A stretch of DNA of 32,974 nt. Origin: Bradyrhizobium sp. (lineage in GTDB: Bacteria; Pseudomonadota; Alphaproteobacteria; Rhizobiales; Xanthobacteraceae). A program made the position numbers and the translations under genes. The DNA is taken from NCBI RefSeq assembly GCF_019242285.1, contig NZ_JAFAVV010000476.1, positions 1 through 32,974 of the forward strand, given 5' to 3'. How positions within the stretch are numbered: position 1 is the stretch's first letter; each line of letters opens with the position of its first letter. This document shows positions 8,717 to 15,639 of this stretch, piece after piece. The notes below the pieces were generated by a model. The model saw only the letters and a program-made list of their open reading frames with translations. It was not told where the DNA came from and made no database searches.

Positions 8717-9189
8717 ATGTTCGAATTGCTCAACCCGACGATTTCGATCGCCACGACTACCCTGCTGTGCTGGTCGGGCTTTCGCGTCTGGCGCGCCCAG
8801 AACCGTGTCCTGAAATGGGGCGGCGCCGCGCTGACGGCGCTGCTGTCACTGGTGGCCGCATCGGTCAGCGTGCTCCTGATCCTCGGGTTGTTGAGGCTGC
8901 ACACGCGTAGCGCGCCGACGGTGGATCTGAAGGTCGTCGACACGTCGAGCAAAAATGCCACGGCAAGGATCTGACCGGCGGCGTCTCAGGCCAGCTCGGG
9001 CCGCTGGGTCCCGATCTCCGCCTGGTCAAGGGATGGACGTTCGCGCAGTTCGCCGCGACCTTGCGCACCGGCATCGATCCGAACGGTCACGAGCTCGGCA
9101 AGCAGATGCCGGGGCGACCGATCGGAAGGATGGACGACGACACCCTGCGCGCCGTCTACGAGTACCTGGCGCATCTGCCGAGTGGCTGA
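8717..9189 (+). pseudogene. Membrane-anchored di-heme cytochrome c, broken by internal deletion
   Basis: The reading frame from ATG 8717 (GGAGAG upstream) encodes an intact N-terminal membrane region, MFELLNPTISIATTTLLCWS onward, with a second hydrophobic span near residues 35-58. It then runs out of frame at a TGA at 8972-8974. From 8956 another frame encodes the end of a cytochrome c domain: CHGKDLTGG, GPDLRLVKGWTFAQFAATLR, GIDPNGHE, and MDDDTLRAVYEYLAHLP, to a TGA at 9187-9189. The first Cys of the CxxCH motif is missing. In intact relatives as I remember them, two heme domains follow the membrane region, so about 500 bp including the first heme domain appear deleted. No functional cytochrome can be made as read. 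Confidence 0.75.
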
Positions 9190-9199
9190 CTTCGGAGCG

Positions 9200-10522
9200 C
9201 TAGCCGACGACCCCCCAGCCGTGCGGCGGCAGCGCGATCTCGGTCGTCGCACCCTTGCGCCGGACGGCGACGTCGCCGGCCAGCCGGTCGGCCGCCGCAT
9301 CGATGGCATGCACCGCCGGCACGTCGGCGATGTTGAGGGCGAGCCACAGCCGGCTCCCTTCGAACGACGCTTCGAGCACGAGATCGGTGTTGTGAAGCTC
9401 GACCACGCGGCTCCGCGCGCGATGCAGCCACGGATGCCGGCGCCGCAGCCCGATCAGCTCCTGGTGCAGACGATAGACCGGCCAGCCGAACGGCGCGAGG
9501 CCGTCGGGGCTGGCGGGAAAGGCCGGCCGGATCGCATCGTCGCCGCCGGCGCGATCCTCCTTGAGGCCGCGAAAGGCTTGCTCGTCGCCGGCATAGATCG
9601 ACGGCGTGCCGGCGCAGGTCAAGAGGATCGCGAGCGCATGAGGAAGATGCCGCTGGTCGGAAAGCCGGCTCGCGATCCGCGTCACGTCATGATTGCCGAT
9701 GAAGGTCTGCGGCACGAAGGATTCGAGCATCGCATCATGCCGCTTCAGCGCCCAGGCGAGCTCGAACAGGTTGCGATCGTTCAGCGAACTCCAGATCGCC
9801 TTCCACAATTCGTATTGGGTGACCGCGTCGACGCCCGTGTCGTGAACGAAGGCGGCATAGTCGCCGTGAATGACCTCGCCGAACAGATAGGCCTGCGGAT
9901 GGCGGGCGCGTACTGCGGGCAGCACCCTGCGCCAGAACGGCCGCGGCACCGCATAGGCGGCATCGAGCCGCCAGCCGTCGATGCCGCGATCGAGCCAGGT
10001 GATCATCACGCGCGTGACGTAATCGGCAACCGCGGGCTCGTCGTGGTTGAGGGCGACGAGCTGCCGGTGTCCTTCGAACGTCGCGTAGTCGGGCTCCGTG
10101 CCGGCAGGCGCACCGGCTGGCCAGGTCAGACGAAACCAGGACGCCTCGCTCGATTGCGGGCCGTCCTTGATTGCGCGCTGAAAGGCCGGAAACTCGCGGC
10201 CGACATGGTTGAACACGCCGTCGAGCGCGACCCGCAGGCCGCGGCGATGCGCCGCCGCGATCAGGGAATCGAAGTCGGCGATGTCGCCGAGCCGCCGGTC
10301 GATCGCAAAGTGATCGATGGTGTCATAGCCATGCGTTGAGGACGCGAAGACCGGTGCGAGCAGGATGCCCGAAACCCCGAGCTTCGCCGCATAGTCGAGC
10401 CAGGGATCGAGCTTGCCGAGACGATGCCTGATCTCGGGACAGTCGCGCGCCTCACGCTCCGCGCCGACGAAGCCGAGCGGATAGATGTGCCACCAGACGG
10501 CGTGGTCGATCCAGTCTGACAA
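9200..10522 (-). CDS. GH13 alpha-amylase family glycosidase
   Basis: The 440-residue protein has all four GH13 motifs: DGVFNHVG at 101-108, GWRLDAAY at 183-190 with nucleophile Asp187, FGEV at 214-217 with acid/base Glu216, and FIGNHD at 274-279 with Asp279. The N-terminus opens as the TIM barrel does (AVWWHIYPLGFVG), and a short beta domain ends the chain. There is no signal peptide, so it acts in the cytoplasm, probably on maltodextrin- or trehalose-related alpha-glucosides; the exact bond is not readable. The start is TTG at 10522, with AGAGGA about 8 nt upstream and MSDWIDHAVWW immediately following. It is read away from the ABC transporter cluster and its stop lies only 11 bp from the cytochrome pseudogene end, tail to tail. 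Confidence 0.9.
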   Translation of the reverse strand: MSDWIDHAVWWHIYPLGFVGAEREARDCPEIRHRLGKLDPWLDYAAKLGVSGILLAPVFASSTHGYDTIDHFAIDRRLGDIADFDSLIAAAHRRGLRVALDGVFNHVGREFPAFQRAIKDGPQSSEASWFRLTWPAGAPAGTEPDYATFEGHRQLVALNHDEPAVADYVTRVMITWLDRGIDGWRLDAAYAVPRPFWRRVLPAVRARHPQAYLFGEVIHGDYAAFVHDTGVDAVTQYELWKAIWSSLNDRNLFELAWALKRHDAMLESFVPQTFIGNHDVTRIASRLSDQRHLPHALAILLTCAGTPSIYAGDEQAFRGLKEDRAGGDDAIRPAFPASPDGLAPFGWPVYRLHQELIGLRRRHPWLHRARSRVVELHNTDLVLEASFEGSRLWLALNIADVPAVHAIDAAADRLAGDVAVRRKGATTEIALPPHGWGVVG

Positions 10523-10911
10523 TCGTAGGTCCTCTTCCTGTTGCGCAGGTAGCTTCGTCGCACAAGTGAAGCCACAACTGACGCGGTGGATCGAGTGGGG
10601 CTTGTGGCGCGCGCCGCGCCTCGCCGGGCGCCGTGGCGTGCCCGCGCTTCGGCGAGTGGCGGTAACACGGGCAAATGAAGTCCACGAGCCCCGCGTTTAC
10701 TTTTTGTGCAGCGACCGCCCAAATTTTAGCTCGGGCCGATCCAAATTTTTGTGCGCCCCCGGACAAGCGAGCTGCCGCACCGCGCCCCTAGGATTTCCTT
10801 CGAGCCTTGGCCCGCGAGCCTTGCCCGCGAGCCTTGCCCGCGAGCCTTGCCCGCGGCGAGACGCGCAGGACGCCGCGGCCGCTCGCACAACAACTCGGAG
10901 GAGCTGGCAAC
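10523..10911. promoter_or_regulatory. Divergent intergenic region between GH13 gene and ABC transporter cluster
   Basis: This 389 bp gap carries promoters for both directions. It contains two copies of TTTTTGTGC (10701-10709, 10746-10754) and two of CCAAATTTT (10718-10726 region and 10741-10749), spaced by a few helical turns in an otherwise GC-rich stretch, and then the 13-bp tandem repeat at 10801-10855. The AT-rich block at 10700-10755 is the likeliest promoter or operator area. No convincing coding frame was seen. Confidence 0.4.
10801..10855 (+). repeat. 13-bp tandem direct repeat, about four units
   Basis: The unit gcgagccttgccc occurs three times exactly at 10814-10852, preceded by one imperfect copy (cgagccttggccc) at 10801-10813 and followed by a partial gcg. 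It lies about 57 bp before the start of the substrate-binding protein gene, in its leader. Confidence 0.9.
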
Positions 10912-11802
10912 ATGCAGAATTGGCTTTTTCTCAAAGCGGGGCGCGCGTGGGTTGCCGCGCTCGCCGCGATCGTCGCCACCGGATTTCTCATGCCGGCAGG
11001 TAGCCAGGCCGCCACGCCCGCCGGCTGCACGGCGCTGCAGACGAAATATCCGGAATGGAAGGGCAAGACGCTGGTCAACGCGATCAACCCGCACACGCCG
11101 GGCTATGAGGCGATCGATCCGAACGATCCCAGCAAATATGTCGGGTTCGACATCGACATCGGCGAGGCGATCGGTGACTGCCTCGGCTTCAAGCTGACCT
11201 ACAAGCCGGTGACGTTCGCCGCCCTCCTGACCACGCTCGCGAGCGGCCAGGCCGACATCGTGATCTCCGACATCTACGCCACCAAGGAGCGCGCCAAGGC
11301 CGCCGACTTCATCACCTATTCGAAGGTGTTCGACGGCGTGCTGGTCGCCAAAGGCAACCCGAAGGGCATCCACGGCATCGACATGACCATGTGCGGCGCA
11401 GCCGCGGCCGAAAACACCGGCTTCGTCGAGGTGCCGCTGGTGCAGGACCTGATGCCGAAATGCAAGGCCGAGGGCAAGGCGGAGCCGACGCTGCAACTCT
11501 ATGACAACAACGCGAATTGCATCCAGGCGATCCTCGCCGGCCGCGCCGATACCTATGTCAACGACGTCAACACCGTCGACCAGGCGGTGAAGGCCAATCC
11601 GGACAAGCTCGAGAAGGCGATCGCGGTCACCATCCCCTACTCCGTCGGCATCGCCGTGCCGAAGGACAAGCCGCAATTCCGCGACGCGGTGATGGCCGCC
11701 CTGATCGAGGTGCAGAAGGCCGGCATCCACATGGAGCTGCTGAAGAAGTGGGAGCTCGACGTCAACAACTTCAAGGAGCCGGACATCCTCGTGGCGGATT
11801 GA
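10912..11802 (+). CDS. ABC transporter substrate-binding protein, polar amino acid family
   Basis: The 296-residue protein has a signal peptide (about residues 1-33, ending GSQAA) and a family-3 solute-binding fold. Recognisable blocks are KYVGFDIDIGEAIGDCLGFK, FAALLTTLASGQADIVISD, and the second-lobe ILAGRADTYVNDVNTVDQAV. It binds an amino acid or similar small polar ligand in the periplasm and delivers it to the permease-ATPase encoded downstream. Several Cys residues occur in the mature chain (for example in DCLGF, TMCGAAA, KCKAEG, NCIQAIL), which could form disulfides. The ATG at 10912 has GGAGGAG upstream and directly begins the signal peptide. A 242 bp gap holding a dispersed repeat separates it from the transporter gene. 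Confidence 0.9.
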   Translation: MQNWLFLKAGRAWVAALAAIVATGFLMPAGSQAATPAGCTALQTKYPEWKGKTLVNAINPHTPGYEAIDPNDPSKYVGFDIDIGEAIGDCLGFKLTYKPVTFAALLTTLASGQADIVISDIYATKERAKAADFITYSKVFDGVLVAKGNPKGIHGIDMTMCGAAAAENTGFVEVPLVQDLMPKCKAEGKAEPTLQLYDNNANCIQAILAGRADTYVNDVNTVDQAVKANPDKLEKAIAVTIPYSVGIAVPKDKPQFRDAVMAALIEVQKAGIHMELLKKWELDVNNFKEPDILVAD

Positions 11803-11878
11803 CGCGCACGGCTTCTCGTCAGTCGAAGCACTATCGGCGGACGCAGTGCGCTTCCTCTCCCAGTCCTTACGGGGAGTC

Positions 11879-12030
11879 GTAGGGTGGGCTAAGCGGCCAC
11901 ATGCACGGGCGCACACCACACAAAGGCAGAAGCGTGCCCACCATCCCGAGCGATGCTGTCGAAACAACGGTGGGCACGGCGCTCCGCGCGATGCGAAGCA
12001 TCGTCGCGTCCGCGCCTTAGCCCACCCTAC
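11879..12030 (+). repeat. Dispersed ~150 bp palindromic repeat, family A copy 1
   Basis: The outer arms gtagggtgggctaa (11879-11892) and ttagcccaccctac (12017-12030) are perfect 14 bp inverted repeats. Inner arms agcgtgcccacca and ggtgggcacggcgct form a second palindrome. Related copies are at 23803-23954 (reverse orientation) and 29906-30151. It sits between the binding protein gene and the permease-ATPase start, ending 14 bp before that ATG. Confidence 0.9.
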
Positions 12031-12044
12031 GTCACCTGAACCAG

Positions 12045-13655
12045 ATGTCGCTGTTCCTGCACTATCTCAGCCTGCCCTATCTGCTTCAGGGCATCGAGCT
12101 GACCCTTCAGGTCACGGCCCTCGGGCTGATCGGCGGGCTGATCCTCGGGCTGTGGCTGGCGGCGATGCAGCTCAGCCGCTTCTGGCTGCTGGCCGCCTTC
12201 GCCCGCGGCTACACCGTGATCTTCCGCGGCACGCCGCTGATCCTGCAGATGGTGTTCGCCTACGACGCGCTGCCGCATATCGGCATCAAGCTGCCTGCCG
12301 TCATGGCCGCAGGGCTGGCGCTCGCCTGCAACGAGGCGCCGTTCATCGCCGAGATGCTGCGTGCCGGCGTGCTCGGCGTCGATCGCGGCCAGATCGCGGC
12401 CGGCCAGGCGCTCGGCATGACGCCGTCCGTGCTGATGCGGCGGATCATCGCGCCGCAGGCGATCCGTACCATGATCCCCGCCTTCGGCAACGAATCGGTC
12501 AGTGCGCTGAAGAACTCCTCGCTCGCATCCGTCATCGCGGTGCAGGAATTGACGCTGCGCTCGACCCAGCTCGCCTCCTCGACCTTCGATTTCTTCTCGA
12601 TCTTCTTCGCCTCCGGCCTGCTCTATCTCGTTCTGACCGGGGCCGTCGCCGCGATCCAGCTCGCGCTGGAATGGCTGCTCGACCTCGACCGCGCCAGCCG
12701 CCAGCGACGGCTCGCCGACTATCTGCCCTGGCGCCGCGTCGATCTCACGGCCAAGCCCTCCTCCGCGTGCGGCAAGATGAAGGAGATGACGCCCGGCCTC
12801 GCCCTGACGCCATCGCCGGCGCTGACCGAGGCGGACCGTGCCAGGCGTGCCGCGACCGTCGCGCGCAACAACATCGCCGTCGAGGTGAAGGACCTGCGCA
12901 AGCGCTATGATGCTCAATCTGTGCTGAACGGCCTCGACCTCACGGTGCGGATCGGCGAGGTGCTGGCCCTGCTCGGCCCCAGTGGCTCCGGAAAGAGCAC
13001 GCTGCTCCGTTGCATCAACCACCTGGAGAGCTGGGATGGCGGCACCATTCGGGTCGGTGGCAGGCGACTCGGCTTCGGTGACGACGGCAAGCGGCTGTCG
13101 CCACGCGCCATCGCCAACGAACGCGCCCATGTCGGCGTCGGCATGGTGTTCCAGCAGTTCAACCTGTTCAGCCATCTGACCGCGAAGGAGAACATCGCCG
13201 GCCCCCTGCGCTGGGTGCACGGCGCGAGCCGGACCGACGCCGACCGCCGCGCCCGGGAACTGTTGGAGCGGGTCGGACTGAGCCATCGCGCCGACGCGCT
13301 GCCGCGGCATCTCTCCGGCGGCCAGCAGCAGCGCGTCGCCATCGCCCGCGCGCTGGCGCCCAATCCGAGCGTGCTGCTGCTCGACGAGCCGACCTCGGCG
13401 CTCGATCCCGAACTCGTCAACGAGGTGCTGGAGGTGATCCGGCGGCTCGCGATCGACGACGGGCTGACCATGATCATCTCCACCCACCAGCTCCGCTTCG
13501 CCGACGAGGTCGCCGACCGCGTCGCATTCCTGAGCGACGGAAGGATTCTGGAGGAAGGGCCGGCGCATGAGGTGCTGTCCAACCCGCGCCACCCCATGAC
13601 CGCGCGCTTCCTCAGCGTCGTGGATGCCGATCGGACGCCGGAGCCGGCGCGATGA
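12045..13655 (+). CDS. Single-chain amino acid ABC transporter: permease fused to ATPase
   Basis: The 536-residue protein joins two normally separate subunits. Residues 1-215 are a GlnP/HisM-type permease with about five membrane spans and the cytoplasmic coupling loop NEAPFIAEMLRAG...GQALGM (96-125). A polar linker (215-283) follows. Residues 283-525 are an ABC ATPase with Walker A GPSGSGKST (311-319), signature LSGGQQQR (423-430), Walker B LLLDEP (444-449) and switch His481. The chain therefore carries a complete half transporter and would homodimerise. It imports the ligand captured by the upstream binding protein. The ATG at 12045 begins the first membrane span but has only a weak ribosome site, because the repeat ends just upstream. 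The ATPase part on its own would be annotated as GlnQ-like. Confidence 0.92.
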   Translation: MSLFLHYLSLPYLLQGIELTLQVTALGLIGGLILGLWLAAMQLSRFWLLAAFARGYTVIFRGTPLILQMVFAYDALPHIGIKLPAVMAAGLALACNEAPFIAEMLRAGVLGVDRGQIAAGQALGMTPSVLMRRIIAPQAIRTMIPAFGNESVSALKNSSLASVIAVQELTLRSTQLASSTFDFFSIFFASGLLYLVLTGAVAAIQLALEWLLDLDRASRQRRLADYLPWRRVDLTAKPSSACGKMKEMTPGLALTPSPALTEADRARRAATVARNNIAVEVKDLRKRYDAQSVLNGLDLTVRIGEVLALLGPSGSGKSTLLRCINHLESWDGGTIRVGGRRLGFGDDGKRLSPRAIANERAHVGVGMVFQQFNLFSHLTAKENIAGPLRWVHGASRTDADRRARELLERVGLSHRADALPRHLSGGQQQRVAIARALAPNPSVLLLDEPTSALDPELVNEVLEVIRRLAIDDGLTMIISTHQLRFADEVADRVAFLSDGRILEEGPAHEVLSNPRHPMTARFLSVVDADRTPEPAR

Positions 13656-13713
13656 GCTCGCCCTTCACATCAACTTCAACGACGTCGCATCCGTTCTGCC
13701 AAGAGGCCCTTGC

Positions 13714-14955
13714 ATGAAGCACCATCTGCTGCCGGTTTCACCGACGACGGTTCACTGGGGCTATTTCTCCAAGGTCGTCGCGCCGGCGCTCACCTTGCGC
13801 TCGGGCGACCGCGCCACCATCGAGACCCTGACCCATCACGCCAACGACGATTACGAGCGGATGATCGCAGGCGATGCCGGCGCGGAGAGCGTGTTCCATT
13901 GGACGCGGGAGCACAAGGCGGTGGCGCGCCGCGGCGCCGGTCCTGCCGAAGGCCCGTTCGTCCGCGGCTCCGGCGAAGGCCTCGGCGTGCATCTGTTGAC
14001 CGGCCCGGTCGCGGTCGAGGGCGCCGAGCCCGGCGACATCCTCGAGGTGCGCATCCTCGACATCCGGCCGCGGCCGAGCTGCAACGCCTGCCACGCCGGC
14101 AAATGCTTCGGCTCCAACGCTGCCGCGAATTGGGGATTTCACTATCACGACCTGATCGAGGCGCCGAAACCGCGCGAGGTCATCACCATCTTCGAGCTCG
14201 ACACCTCGGGCGAGCCGTTCGCCAAGGCCGTCTACAACTATGTCTGGACGCCGCAGACCGACCCCGACGGCATCGTGCATCCGACCATCGACTATCCGGG
14301 CGTGCGGGTCGACCATGCGACCATCACCAGGCGAGAGAACATCCTGAAGGCGGTCAAGGTGCCGGCACGGCTGCATTTCGGCACCATGGGGCTCGCGCCG
14401 GCAGAGGCCGATTTCGTCTCCTCGATCCCGCCCGGCCACACCGGCGGCAACATCGACGACTGGCGCATCGGCAAGGGCGCGCGGATGTACTATCCGGTCG
14501 CAGTGCCCGGCGCGTTCTTCTCCGTCGGCGATCCTCATGCAGCACAAGGCGATAGCGAGCTCGGCGGCACCGCGATCGAAACCTCGCTCACCGGCGACTT
14601 CGAGTTCATCCTGCACAAGAACAACGAGCTCGGCGGCACCGCGCTTGAAGGTCTCGCCCACCCGTTGCTGGAAACCGAGCAGGCCTGGTCGGTGTACGGT
14701 TTTACCTATCCGAACTACCTCGCCGAGCTCGGCGCCAACGCGCAGACCGAGATCGCCAATCATTCGAGCCTCGACCGCGCGATGCGGGATGCCTTCCGCA
14801 AGCTCCGCCGGTTCCTGATGACGGTGCACGGCCTGAGCGAGGATGAGGCGATCTCGCTGATGTCGGTCGGCGCGGATTTCGGCGTCACCCAGGTCGTGGA
14901 TGCCAATTGGGGCGTCCACGGCACGATCAGGAAGAACGTGTTCAGGTGCGATTAA
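13714..14955 (+). CDS. Acetamidase/formamidase family protein (FmdA/AmdA)
   Basis: The 413-residue protein belongs to the FmdA/AmdA family, cytoplasmic hydrolases that release ammonia from short-chain amides. Family blocks include VHWGYFSK, ATIETLTHHANDDYERMI, GPVAVEGAEPGDILEVRILD, HPTIDYPGV, PPGHTGGNIDDWRIGKGA and VGDPHAAQGDSELGGTAIE. Length is normal. An unusual Cys cluster, CNACHAGKC, lies near residue 128 and is absent from the paralogue downstream. The ATG at 13714 has AGAGG 8 nt upstream. It follows the transporter stop by 58 bp, so the two are likely co-transcribed and the substrate may be an imported amide. The actual substrate is not determined by the sequence. Confidence 0.9.
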   Translation: MKHHLLPVSPTTVHWGYFSKVVAPALTLRSGDRATIETLTHHANDDYERMIAGDAGAESVFHWTREHKAVARRGAGPAEGPFVRGSGEGLGVHLLTGPVAVEGAEPGDILEVRILDIRPRPSCNACHAGKCFGSNAAANWGFHYHDLIEAPKPREVITIFELDTSGEPFAKAVYNYVWTPQTDPDGIVHPTIDYPGVRVDHATITRRENILKAVKVPARLHFGTMGLAPAEADFVSSIPPGHTGGNIDDWRIGKGARMYYPVAVPGAFFSVGDPHAAQGDSELGGTAIETSLTGDFEFILHKNNELGGTALEGLAHPLLETEQAWSVYGFTYPNYLAELGANAQTEIANHSSLDRAMRDAFRKLRRFLMTVHGLSEDEAISLMSVGADFGVTQVVDANWGVHGTIRKNVFRCD

Positions 14956-15081
14956 TGCGTTGAAGCAAGGCGGCTTTCGGCCGCTGATCAGAAATGAGCT
15001 CGGTTTTGACGCGGCCATGATGGCGCGCGAATGCGGCCGGCTGGCATGGGGGTTGCTTCGATCCCCGTGTTGGGTCGATGC

Positions 15082-15624
15082 ATGAGCTTCCGTCCGTTCA
15101 CGAGTGAATCCTATCCGCAGGACGACCGCCCGGAGGCATGGCGGGACGTGCTGAGCGCGGCCGGCCTCAAGCCTGCTCCCGCTTCCGCCAATACCGCCGA
15201 CGGCGGCCACGCCACGGCGTCGCATCGACAGGCCCCCGGCGTGGCGCTGACACGAATCGCCGCCAGCGCCCAGGGCATCTCGCCGCTGCTGCTCCCGAAC
15301 GAGGATCTGCCGGTCGCGCTGCTGCCGGTCGAGGACGGCGTGGTGCTGGCAAGCCGCACCGGCCATCGCATCATACCCGCCGGCCGGCTCCTGCTGCTGC
15401 CGCGGCATGGCGACTGCAGCGTGCTGTTCCAGCCGGCGATGCGCGCGGTGGTGCTGTCGGTGACGTCCGATGCGCTGCATGGCCGGATCGCCGCCCGGCC
15501 GAGGCTGGCTGAACCGCATGTGGTGGCGCCGGGCGGCTTCGCCGACGTGTTCGCGCGGACCCTGGAGGCCAGCGCGCGGGTCTTGGAGACGCTCGACGAT
15601 GCCGAGTGGGCGACGCTCGCCTAA
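15082..15624 (+). pseudogene. N-terminal fragment of AraC-type regulator, ended by in-frame TAA
   Basis: From ATG 15082 the frame opens MSFRPFTSESYPQDDRPEAW, the usual start of the ligand-binding half of AraC_binding_2 regulators, and continues for 180 codons to a TAA at 15622-15624. The same frame continues without a shift as SLVDLLLTLVHRLA and then the AraC helix-turn-helix and amidase domains of the next entry. Changing only TAA to CAA (Gln) would restore a 779-residue protein, so this looks like a single C-to-T nonsense change, or a sequencing error. The fragment lacks the DNA-binding domain and is unlikely to regulate on its own. A gap of 126 bp without visible features separates it from the upstream amidase. 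Confidence 0.75.
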
Positions 15625-15639
15625 AGCCTGGTCGACCTC

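Noticed and set aside
8434..8961. A 175-codon minus-strand frame ending at the virG-like start
   Set aside because: It overlaps the antisense of the cytochrome membrane segment and has no protein-like pattern; the GGAGG near its end serves the GTG at 8437.
10801..10855. CRISPR array
   Set aside because: The 13 bp units are contiguous without spacers and no cas genes are present.
12027..13592. A 521-codon minus-strand frame
   Set aside because: It is antisense to the permease-ATPase, whose Walker and signature motifs are intact.
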